Shown piece after piece: positions 30,905-37,753 of a DNA stretch of 37,753 nt (its first letter is position 1; the number at the start of each line of letters is the position of its first letter). Below the pieces are notes generated by a model. It made no database searches. It saw only the letters and a program-made list of their open reading frames with translations, and was not told where the DNA came from. The stretch is from Polychytrium aggregatum (lineage: Eukaryota; Chytridiomycota; Chytridiomycetes; Polychytriales), in assembly GCF_025602895.1 (NCBI RefSeq), contig NW_026516464.1:1-37753 (forward strand). The letters run 5' to 3'. Made by a program: the position numbers and the translations under genes.

Positions 30905-31402
30905 TTAATTATTAATCTTCCACCGCTTGTCACAGGTCAGACAGTGGGCGTATATGGTGCTGGCCTCGTCCGAAGAGCGATGCTGGGCCAGGATGAACTC
31001 GGTGTTATACGAGTCTCTGCCCATGCGAGCACAGTCGGTGCATTTCATCTGTCCGTCGGCTCCTCCGGACTTGCCGTTTGCCGCTGCTGCCGCCGTCGTG
31101 CCGGTGACCCCCTGGTCTTGTGCCAGCCAAGCGTCTGGACGAAGGTTCTGGTGTGTCAGATCATCCAGCCGGGAAGGATCTTGAATAGCGCCCGAGTCGA
31201 GCAAGCCGACGATGGCCTCCAGGTTCGACAGCATCATGATGGCGCGGGATTTGTATACGTCTCGGAACTGCGGGTTGATCCAGCTGCACACGCCCTTGTA
31301 GGTTGTGGTGGCATAGCGATAGATGCTCTCTTCCAAGACCTCGGCGTGGTCGGGCGTCTTTGCCTGGAGGGTCTGCAGGGCGATGCTACGCGGCGAGTCC
31401 AT
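30905..31402 (-). CDS. TFIIS-like transcription elongation factor, NCLDV type
   Basis: 165 residues from ATG at 31402. TFIIS rescues stalled RNA polymerase II-type enzymes by stimulating transcript cleavage; many giant viruses encode a short form that serves their own polymerase. The C-terminal zinc ribbon is clear: C121-x2-C124 and C154-x2-C157, with the loop R142-S-S-D145-E146 matching the catalytic RSADE loop of TFIIS, then KRWK at the end. The middle part (about 80-95, with LRPDAW) recalls the region before the ribbon in viral TFIIS. The length suits viral rather than cellular TFIIS (usually ~300). It diverges from the + gene at 31475 across a 72-bp gap that holds a promoter-like motif 31 nt upstream of its ATG. 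A second copy lies at 36083-36579. Confidence 0.85.
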   Translation of the reverse strand: MDSPRSIALQTLQAKTPDHAEVLEESIYRYATTTYKGVCSWINPQFRDVYKSRAIMMLSNLEAIVGLLDSGAIQDPSRLDDLTHQNLRPDAWLAQDQGVTGTTAAAAANGKSGGADGQMKCTDCARMGRDSYNTEFILAQHRSSDEASTIYAHCLTCDKRWKINN

Positions 31403-31433
31403 CGGGTGCTATTGCATATGCCGAGGATGAAAC

Positions 31434-31452
31434 CCTTACAGCGTTTTTTCTG
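31434..31452 (-). promoter_or_regulatory. Putative viral promoter motif, TFIIS-like gene
   Basis: The minus strand reads CAGAAAAAACGCTGTAAGG, ending 31 nt before the ATG at 31402. A near-identical motif stands 35 nt before the F-box gene at 33093. Shared core: AAAAAACGC(A/T)GTAAGG. Confidence 0.6.
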
Positions 31453-31474
31453 ACACACCCTTCGCAGCAGACCA

Positions 31475-32011
31475 ATGTCAAGTCAAATCTGGATCATCAT
31501 GGCCGTTATAGCGCTGTGTTGCGTCTGCTCGTCGCTCCTGACCACAGGCGGAGGATTTGGACTCTACCAGTACAACAAGACCCACTCGACAACACCATGG
31601 TCCTGCGTCTACGTCCCGACCATCAAGATGTATACTGTTGCACGCATCAACCAGAACAACGCCGAGTGCATGTACAACACCGGTGGTAATGGCTGTTACT
31701 ACTTCCCAGTGAATCCGGGTGCAGCCACCGGCGACGGTAGTGTCAGTCCGATGGATGAGTGTGCTAACATGATCCAAAACGTACCCACCCCGACCACACT
31801 GGCTTCCCAGCAGACGCTGAATCTCGACATCTACACCTGTGGACCCAACTCGACCAACTCCAAGCTCTGGAACCGCACAGGATACGAAGCAGCGAACGAC
31901 CCGTGTGATGTCATTTTGAACAGCGACAATCGCTCGATCGTCAATATGCTCTTTGCACCGAGCACGACCTCCATCAACTCGGCATACCCACCACCTGCGG
32001 CTACTTCTTGA
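31475..32011 (+). CDS. Small Cys-rich type II-like membrane protein, unknown function
   Basis: 178 residues. Residues ~5-30 form a hydrophobic N-terminal segment, probably an uncleaved anchor. The rest is a predicted outer domain with six Cys (44, 65, 74, 96, 122, 144) and possible N-glycosylation sites at 34, 125 and 133. I recognise no family. Even-numbered ectodomain cysteines and position next to an L1R/F9L-like gene suggest a virion membrane protein, perhaps an entry-complex partner; this is inference. Its stop overlaps the 3' end of the minus-strand gene at 32001 by 11 bp, a compact layout typical of viruses. A frameshifted second copy lies at 36652-37187. Confidence 0.75.
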   Translation: MSSQIWIIMAVIALCCVCSSLLTTGGGFGLYQYNKTHSTTPWSCVYVPTIKMYTVARINQNNAECMYNTGGNGCYYFPVNPGAATGDGSVSPMDECANMIQNVPTPTTLASQQTLNLDIYTCGPNSTNSKLWNRTGYEAANDPCDVILNSDNRSIVNMLFAPSTTSINSAYPPPAATS

Positions 32012-33002
32012 GCTTGCTCACGATGGATGCTGGTGATGGCATACCACCCGGTCCGCTGCTGCCGCTCCCAGAATCGATGCTTTGGTAAGCATAGTACCCG
32101 ATGGCTGCAATCGACGAGATGCAGCAGCAACAGCAGAGGCATGCAGCAACCAGGGCAATGATCGCTGTCGAGTCGAGACCGGAAGTCGTCTGGTCAGACG
32201 AGAACTGACTCGATGTCTTGGTTGTATTGCCCTGTGCGATTTGAGTGATGGCTTTGTTGTCGAGCATGCACTGCTGGTATGATTTGTTGGAGTTGGACTG
32301 AATGATGCCGATTGCTGTGGCACAGGGTGCGAACTGGTTCTTCTGGATAGCGGAGAGCTGCGAAGCACACGAGTTCTGCAGGTTCAGGTATGTGCTCGTG
32401 TCCATGTTGGTGCTGACCAAGTTGCAGTTGTTGTTGGAGCTGGAGTTGCTGCCAGAGAGCAGGCCCTGAGCCTTCTGGATGGCGGATGCCACAGCCTGGC
32501 TATCCACGCTGTTGGTCTGGGCCATGAGTGTCTGGACCATCGATGTCATGGTGCACTGCTGAACGGCGTCATTCACATTGGTCTGGCTGATATTGGCCAT
32601 GCTGCAGTCGTGGGTCTTGCAGTACTCACACTGTGAGTTGTCGATGACGTTTGTCTGGTAAGCGGCCATATTGTTGGAGCAAGCGTTGACGATGTTCTTG
32701 ACGTCCGAGTCTGACATGGTGGTGCCGATGACATTGCGGGTCTGGTTGCTGACTTGATTGCTTCCGCTGTCAAACATACTCAAGGGGTCGAATGCCTTGA
32801 CGACATTTGCGAGGCCTCCGGCAGCGGCCGTAATATTGTCTGCGGTCGATGAGATGGTCTTGCAGGCTTCTGCGGCATTGGCGCCAAACATGTTCTTTCC
32901 GGTATCGGCCTGCTCGAGCGACGGAGATGGATCGGCAAACATGTAGTATCCGAGGATGATGATCACGGCCAAGTATTCAAATAGGTACACTGGAACGGGC
33001 AT
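32001..33002 (-). CDS. L1R/F9L-like virion membrane protein
   Basis: 333 residues from ATG at 33002; an in-frame ATG at 33032 would add ten. The frame stays open to 33488, but that part overlaps the F-box gene and is not used here. Hydrophobic segments lie at ~5-22 and ~279-304, the second with six Cys (288, 290-294). Between them is a helical Asn/Gln/Ser-rich domain with ten Cys (47, 108, 125, 128, 133, 150, 193, 212, 227, 245). This resembles the L1R/F9L (PF02442) family of NCLDVs, disulfide-bonded envelope proteins used in cell entry. Unlike classic members it has an N-terminal membrane segment and no Gly2 for myristoylation. It diverges from the F-box gene by ~90 bp. The family call rests on pattern recognition and needs a profile search. 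Confidence 0.65.
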   Translation of the reverse strand: MPVPVYLFEYLAVIIILGYYMFADPSPSLEQADTGKNMFGANAAEACKTISSTADNITAAAGGLANVVKAFDPLSMFDSGSNQVSNQTRNVIGTTMSDSDVKNIVNACSNNMAAYQTNVIDNSQCEYCKTHDCSMANISQTNVNDAVQQCTMTSMVQTLMAQTNSVDSQAVASAIQKAQGLLSGSNSSSNNNCNLVSTNMDTSTYLNLQNSCASQLSAIQKNQFAPCATAIGIIQSNSNKSYQQCMLDNKAITQIAQGNTTKTSSQFSSDQTTSGLDSTAIIALVAACLCCCCCISSIAAIGYYAYQSIDSGSGSSGPGGMPSPASIVSKLKK

Positions 33003-33039
33003 CTCTTGCAATGGAGGGTGTGTGGCTACCATCGGGCGA

Positions 33040-33057
33040 CAAAAAAACGCAGTAAGG
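33040..33057 (+). promoter_or_regulatory. Putative viral promoter motif, F-box gene
   Basis: CAAAAAAACGCAGTAAGG ends 35 nt before the ATG at 33093 and matches the motif upstream of the TFIIS-like gene in sequence, orientation and spacing. Confidence 0.6.
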
Positions 33058-33092
33058 CCTTCGATACACATGTATAGCATGACGCACCAGCG

Positions 33093-34580
33093 ATGGAGCT
33101 GCCACTCGAAGTCTGGGGCGAGATCGCCTCGTTCCTCGACATCCGATCGTGCTTGGCACTGACACGCACCTGCCGCCGATTCCTCGCATTTCATCAACCT
33201 GCATGGGAGGATACGATCTACCAGTGCTGCATCAACACCCGCAGCCTCTCGCTGATCCAGGTGATCATGCGACCGATCCCGGTTCTGTGGCGGAACGAAA
33301 GCGTCCTTCGACACTACACGCGCTTCAGCTCGATGATGCACAAGGAAGCAATGGTCTGTGAACTGCTCCGCCGTGGCCCCACATCCACTAACGATCCTGG
33401 TTTCCGAATTCTGGAAATGTTGATCGCGTGTGGAGTGTCGCCGTACGGAGATATTGCTACCCGATGCATCATGTGCATCCAGAACCACGATGTCTTGGCA
33501 CGTATCGTCCCTGTGATGACAGCCAACTGTGCCCGCAGGGGCGAGGAATCACTGGCGTTGTTTGCCAAGACCGCAGTTGAACGAGCGATACAGACATGTC
33601 GCCACGAATTCATTCAAGCCTTCCTCGGGCAAGTGACACTCGATCTGGTGGACAGCATGCACTACTTTGACTGGGATCTCATCAACGAAGCCATCTATGC
33701 CGAGAGCACGATCGTGCTGGATCTCTTCTTCCAACACCAATGGCCTCGCCCCAGGCAGGATATCGTCCAGCAAGCTGCCATCATTGGATCCAAGCGCAGC
33801 AGTGCTGTCGTTGTCGAATGGGCACTCGGCCACAATCAACTGGACGACCCTCGTGTGCTCCTCGGCCACATTGTCAGCCTCTCTCCCGAGATCCACGACC
33901 TGGTTCTCCGATTCTTCCCGAGCGAGGCGACCCGTCTCCTGAAGCGACTACTCAAGTCACATCCAAACTCCGACCCACAGCCCTTGATCTACTACTGCGT
34001 CTGTCGATCGCCGCAGATCGACGCGGGCGCCCTGGTGCTCACTGCGAGATACCAGAAACTCGAGTTCCTGCGATTCATGCTGGAGCAGATGAATCCGGAA
34101 ACGTACGAGTCGGATCTGTGGTTCGACCTCCTCTGCAGCTCGGGACACAGCAACGCAACCGTGGCATTCGTGCTGCACCACCACTGCTACAGCACCAAGG
34201 AGCAAGTCGATGCACTGCGCCGATTTGTGGTGTTTGGATTCGAGCCTGGAACCAATGTGATTCTAGACATGCTCGACGATCGCGATCTTCCCGACGATAT
34301 CTTGTTCCGGGCATACTTCAACATCAGCGAGTTCACTGGGATCTGTGTGTACACCCTGTTGCGTCGGGTGCTGCACATCCCCAGGATCATTGGATTCCAG
34401 GAAATGGGCGAGACCGTCCTGGAGCGGGTGATCCGCTTGCGAATGTGGTCGCACATCGTGCCTCTGGTGGATGCCGGGGTGCGGGTGTGCAATTCGCATG
34501 TGTTGCTGGCGAATGTGTATGCATGTCCCAACCGCATTTCGTGTAAGCTGGTCGTGAATGCGCCCCAGGAGGGTGAATAA
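33093..34580 (+). CDS. F-box protein with helical (ankyrin-like) repeats
   Basis: 495 residues. The N-terminus (1-~40) is an F-box: LPLEVWGEIASFL, then TRTCRRF. F-box proteins hook substrates to SCF ubiquitin ligases through Skp1. The remaining ~450 residues are helical with repeated hydrophobic pairs, as in the degenerate ankyrin-type repeats attached to F-boxes in giant virus proteins; no strict ankyrin consensus is seen. In viruses such proteins redirect host ubiquitination. It begins after a ~90-bp divergent gap from the L1R-like gene. The stop TAA lies within AATAAA (34576-34581), so the polyadenylation signal may overlap the stop. The adjacent solo LTR begins 33 bp downstream. No second copy is seen, as the window ends first. 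Confidence 0.8.
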   Translation: MELPLEVWGEIASFLDIRSCLALTRTCRRFLAFHQPAWEDTIYQCCINTRSLSLIQVIMRPIPVLWRNESVLRHYTRFSSMMHKEAMVCELLRRGPTSTNDPGFRILEMLIACGVSPYGDIATRCIMCIQNHDVLARIVPVMTANCARRGEESLALFAKTAVERAIQTCRHEFIQAFLGQVTLDLVDSMHYFDWDLINEAIYAESTIVLDLFFQHQWPRPRQDIVQQAAIIGSKRSSAVVVEWALGHNQLDDPRVLLGHIVSLSPEIHDLVLRFFPSEATRLLKRLLKSHPNSDPQPLIYYCVCRSPQIDAGALVLTARYQKLEFLRFMLEQMNPETYESDLWFDLLCSSGHSNATVAFVLHHHCYSTKEQVDALRRFVVFGFEPGTNVILDMLDDRDLPDDILFRAYFNISEFTGICVYTLLRRVLHIPRIIGFQEMGETVLERVIRLRMWSHIVPLVDAGVRVCNSHVLLANVYACPNRISCKLVVNAPQEGE

Positions 34581-34612
34581 AAGTCAGCTCTCTCTTGTAG
34601 AGCATCACATTC

Positions 34613-35402
34613 TGTTAGAGTCCAGAGGGGACTCAACGGCAAAAGAAGAAGTGAGCTCGAAGTGAGCTCAGGGAAGGCAAGGGTAAAGTCCGAAGTGGAC
34701 TCGGAGAGGGAGCGAGGAAATTAAAGATCCGTTCAAGATAAGACTTGTCTCGAAATGAGACGTGAGGAACACTCAGAGAATAAAGTAGAAGGCACTTTAT
34801 TTAGTCCTATTTTGAACGCTGAGGTTCGACTACACATCGCGGGGGTCAGGCTATTTATAGACAAGTCCGGACTTGGCAGCGAAGGGCGGCCAAGGGAGGG
34901 AAAAGTGGGCGATCGAGCAGGGCGAAGGGGGCGATGCACGAACGAGGGCCGAGAGGACCACCGAGACAGGCAGAGAACCAAAGCGAGAGAGGCGCAAGCA
35001 AAAGCGAAGCACCTGGCAGGAGAAACGTGCGAAGGCGAAGCAATGTGACTCAACATCCAAGAAGCGGATTGGTCAAAGAAAAGATTGGGGTGAGCGCATG
35101 GGAGATGAACAAGAGATCGGGGCGGTCAGGCAGGTCATGAGTCACCGGTGGGGGGGACACATGATCGGCAGCCGAATTGCAACCAATCGCAGCAAGGCGC
35201 GTGCACAAACAAACCGGCGCGTGCGAAGAAGACAAAGGAAGCGGAGCAGCGCGGGAAAACGGAAGTGCGGAAGGAGCGGAAAAGACAGGCAAAGGGCGGA
35301 AAATTGGAGGGGAACTGCAAGGCTACACACAAACAAACAGAAAGGCAAAGAACAGCCAAGTGTGCAGTCAAAGTGGAGAACAAGCAGGAGCTATCCCTAA
35401 CA
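34613..35402 (-). mobile_element. Solo LTR of the chromovirus family (complete)
   Basis: 790 bp from TGTTAGAG to CCCTAACA, a few percent different from the LTRs at 19079 and 24698. The left flank is viral (F-box gene, CATTC) and the right flank LINE (CCACT); no target duplication. It therefore probably marks a recombination between LTRs at two loci rather than a simple insertion. Confidence 0.9.
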
Positions 35403-36040
35403 CCACTTCAGGTTTGGATACCGCAAGTGCAAGAACCTGGCTCGACACGGATCCGGGATCGACTTGACCAGGACCCACGCACAGCAGTGTGTGGATCCGC
35501 ATCAAGTCCTGGTCCGCAAGGTCGCAGCCCTCAAGACGGCCCACCCGACTTGGGTGGAAAGTGGTATAGCCGGAGTGGGACCAGTGGACAAGCTGCTGGA
35601 CCGGCTCAGTTTCGATCGCACTCCCCCTCGCACTCGCACCCCTCCCGCACTTGGATCGCTTGCTGCTCATGTACCCGCTCCCCGCACTGCCTTCCGAGCA
35701 TTCGCACTTGGTGCACACCCAGCACCACCACCCACTCCCACACCCAGTGTAGTCCCACCCTTGCAGTCTCTCCCTGCACCCTCATCACAGCGTAGTATAG
35801 TGCCAGCACTTGTCACTCCACCACCCCGACCTCCCCTCGATCCTGCTGTTCCCTTGTGGGAACTGCTTGAAAATGTGTTTCACCCGCTTGGTCTCAGACC
35901 TTGTGGGCAGCTGAGGCAGCACTAGGCTGCAACAGGAGTAAATAGGCTTGCCTGTGTACTCAACGTGCCGGGGTACCAACCTGTTGGACCTGATGGCTTG
36001 TCTTCTTGAATAAAGTTGACTATAGTAACAAAAAAAAAAA
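35403..36040 (+). mobile_element. LINE 3' end, copy C
   Basis: Matches copy B (30226-30862) apart from an extra T at about 35880, which shifts the last ~20 codons of ORF2. The 11-A tail is at 36030-36040. It is part of the second copy of the ~5.18-kb block. Confidence 0.9.
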
Positions 36041-36062
36041 CCTAACCTAACCTAACCTAACC
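36041..36062. repeat. Telomere-like (CCTAA)4CC, second copy
   Basis: Identical to 30863-30884, again directly after the LINE poly(A) tail. Confidence 0.85.
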
Positions 36063-36082
36063 GATTTCTATAAATAGCTATA

Positions 36083-36579
36083 TTAATTATTAATCTTCCA
36101 CCGCTTGTCACAGGTCAGACAGTGGGCGTATATGGTGCTGGCCTCGTCCGAAGAGCGATGCTGGGCCAGGATGAACTCGGTGTTATACGAGTCTCTGCCC
36201 ATGCGAGCACAGTCGGTGCATTTCATCTGTCCGTCGGCTCCTCCGGACTTGCCGTTTGCCGCTGCTGCCGCCGTCGTGCCGGTGACCCCCTGGTCTTGTG
36301 CCAGCCAAGCGTCTGGACGAAGGTTCTGGTGTGTCAGATCATCCAGCCGGGAAGGATCTTGAATAGCGCCCGAGTCGAGCAAGCCGACGATGGCCTCCAG
36401 GTTCGACAGCATCATGATGGCGCGGGATTTGTATACGTCTCGGAACTGCGGGTTGATCCAGCTGCACACGCCCTTGTAGGTGTGGTGGCATAGCGATAGA
36501 TGCTCTCTTCCAAGACCTCGGCGTGGTCGGGCGTCTTTGCCTGGAGGGTCTGCAGGGCGATGCTACGCGGCGAGTCCAT
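36083..36579 (-). pseudogene. TFIIS-like gene, second copy (frameshifted)
   Basis: Matches 30905-31402 apart from one missing T near 36480, which breaks the frame between the N-terminal ~35 codons and the rest. The zinc ribbon and its RSSDE loop are intact in the lower frame (36083-36469). With no substitutions seen, a sequencing error is as likely as a real lesion. Confidence 0.8.
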
Positions 36580-36610
36580 CGGGTGCTATTGCATATGCCG
36601 AGGATGAAAC

Positions 36611-36629
36611 CCTTACAGCGTTTTTTCTG
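36611..36629 (-). promoter_or_regulatory. Putative viral promoter motif, second copy
   Basis: Same sequence as 31434-31452, upstream of the second TFIIS-like copy. Confidence 0.55.
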
Positions 36630-36651
36630 ACACACCCTTCGCAGCAGACCA

Positions 36652-37187
36652 ATGTCAAGTCAAATCTGGATCATCATGGCCGTTATAGCGCTGTGTTGCG
36701 TCTGCTCGTCGCTCCTGACCACAGGCGGAGGATTTGGACTCTACCAGTACAACAAGACCCACTCGACAACACCATGGTCCTGCGTCTACGTCCCGACCAT
36801 CAAGATGTATACTGTTGCACGCATCAACCAGAACAACGCCGAGTGCATGTACAACCCGGTGGTAATGGCTGTTACTACTTCCCAGTGAATCCGGGTGCAG
36901 CCACCGGCGACGGTAGTGTCAGTCCGATGGATGAGTGTGCTAACATGATCCAAAACGTACCCACCCCGACCACACTGGCTTCCCAGCAGACGCTGAATCT
37001 CGACATCTACACCTGTGGACCCAACTCGACCAACTCCAAGCTCTGGAACCGCACAGGATACGAAGCAGCGAACGACCCGTGTGATGTCATTTTGAACAGC
37101 GACAATCGCTCGATCGTCAATATGCTCTTTGCACCGAGCACGACCTCCATCAACTCGGCATACCCACCACCTGCGGCTACTTCTTGA
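36652..37187 (+). pseudogene. Small Cys-rich membrane protein, second copy (frameshifted)
   Basis: Copy of 31475-32011 with one missing A near 36855, which breaks the frame after about 67 codons. The downstream part remains open in another frame to 37187. Confidence 0.8.
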
Positions 37188-37753
37188 GCTTGCTCACGAT
37201 GGATGCTGGTGATGGCATACCACCCGGTCCGCTGCTGCCGCTCCCAGAATCGATGCTTTGGTAAGCATAGTACCCGATGGCTGCAATCGACGAGATGCAG
37301 CAGCAACAGCAGAGGCATGCAGCAACCAGGGCAATGATCGCTGTCGAGTCGAGACCGGAAGTCGTCTGGTCAGACGAGAACTGACTCGATGTCTTGGTTG
37401 TATGCCCTGTGCGATTTGAGTGATGGCTTTGTTGTCGAGCATGCACTGCTGGTATGATTTGTTGGAGTTGGACTGAATGATGCCGATTGCTGTGGCACAG
37501 GGTGCGAACTGGTTCTTCTGGATAGCGGAGAGCTGCGAAGCACACGAGTTCTGCAGGTTCAGGTATGTGCTCGTGTCCATGTTGGTGCTGACCAAGTTGC
37601 AGTTGTTGTTGGAGCTGGAGTTGCTGCCAGAGAGCAGGCCCTGAGCCTTCTGGATGGCGGATGCCACAGCCTGGCTATCCACGCTGTTGGTCTGGGCCAT
37701 GAGTGTCTGGACCATCGATGTCATGGTGCACTGCTGAACGGCGTCATTCACAT
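37177..37753 (-). pseudogene. L1R/F9L-like gene, second copy (frameshifted, cut by window end)
   Basis: C-terminal ~190 codons of the gene at 32001-33002. One missing T near 37402 separates the Cys-rich outer domain from the C-terminal membrane segment. The N-terminus lies beyond the window. Confidence 0.8.

Noticed and set aside
33003..33488. N-terminal extension of the L1R-like frame
   Set aside because: It overlaps the F-box gene and the promoter-like motif; the ATG at 33002 is followed at once by a hydrophobic segment.

Overview
This is repeat-rich eukaryotic nuclear DNA. The signs are a chromodomain Ty3/gypsy retrotransposon, an APE-type LINE with AATAAA and a poly(A) tail, a large satellite array, TATA-box promoters and a candidate spliceosomal intron with a perfect TACTAAC branch point. 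The host is most plausibly an early-diverging (zoosporic-type) fungus, but this is an inference from element types and intron signals; no host housekeeping gene is present. The region also holds genes of nucleocytoplasmic large DNA virus (NCLDV, giant virus) type, so it looks like host DNA carrying endogenised viral segments.

Layout. (1) 1-10940: five full units and one partial unit of a ~2.0 kb satellite with a higher-order structure, a (GATACT)24-28 microsatellite and degenerate telomere-like CCTAA tracts; two units carry the same 308-bp solo LTR with a perfect 5-bp target duplication. (2) 11223-12011: an old, diverged solo LTR. (3) 12574-16041: TATA box, 5'UTR intron and a 1030-codon D5-like SF3 helicase with a PrimPol/UL52-type zinc motif but no visible primase catalytic core. 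(4) about 17.2-29.94 kb: a LINE whose ORF1 is split by a young 6.4 kb chromovirus (19079-25486, minus strand). The chromovirus appears to use Tf1-type self-priming and a -1 gag-pol frameshift. LINE ORF2 carries frameshifts. (5) 29940-34612: a truncated LTR, a LINE 3' end whose poly(A) abuts four CCTAA repeats, and a compact viral cluster: TFIIS-like factor (-), small Cys-rich membrane protein (+), L1R/F9L-like virion membrane protein (-) and F-box repeat protein (+). (6) 34613-37753: the same LTR / LINE end / CCTAA / viral gene block again, about 5.18 kb downstream, differing from copy 1 only by single-base indels where I compared them, and cut by the window end.

How the parts relate. The four viral genes are intronless and tightly packed (two divergent pairs with gaps of 72 and about 90 bp, one tail-to-tail overlap of 11 bp). 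The TFIIS-like and F-box genes share a promoter-like motif with core AAAAAACGC(A/T)GTAAGG, 31-35 nt before the start codon, which may be this virus's early promoter. LTR and LINE fragments at both edges of the block suggest that recombination between retroelement copies built or amplified it, possibly near a chromosome end. Many differences between copies are homopolymer-type indels, so some frameshifts may be read errors rather than real lesions.
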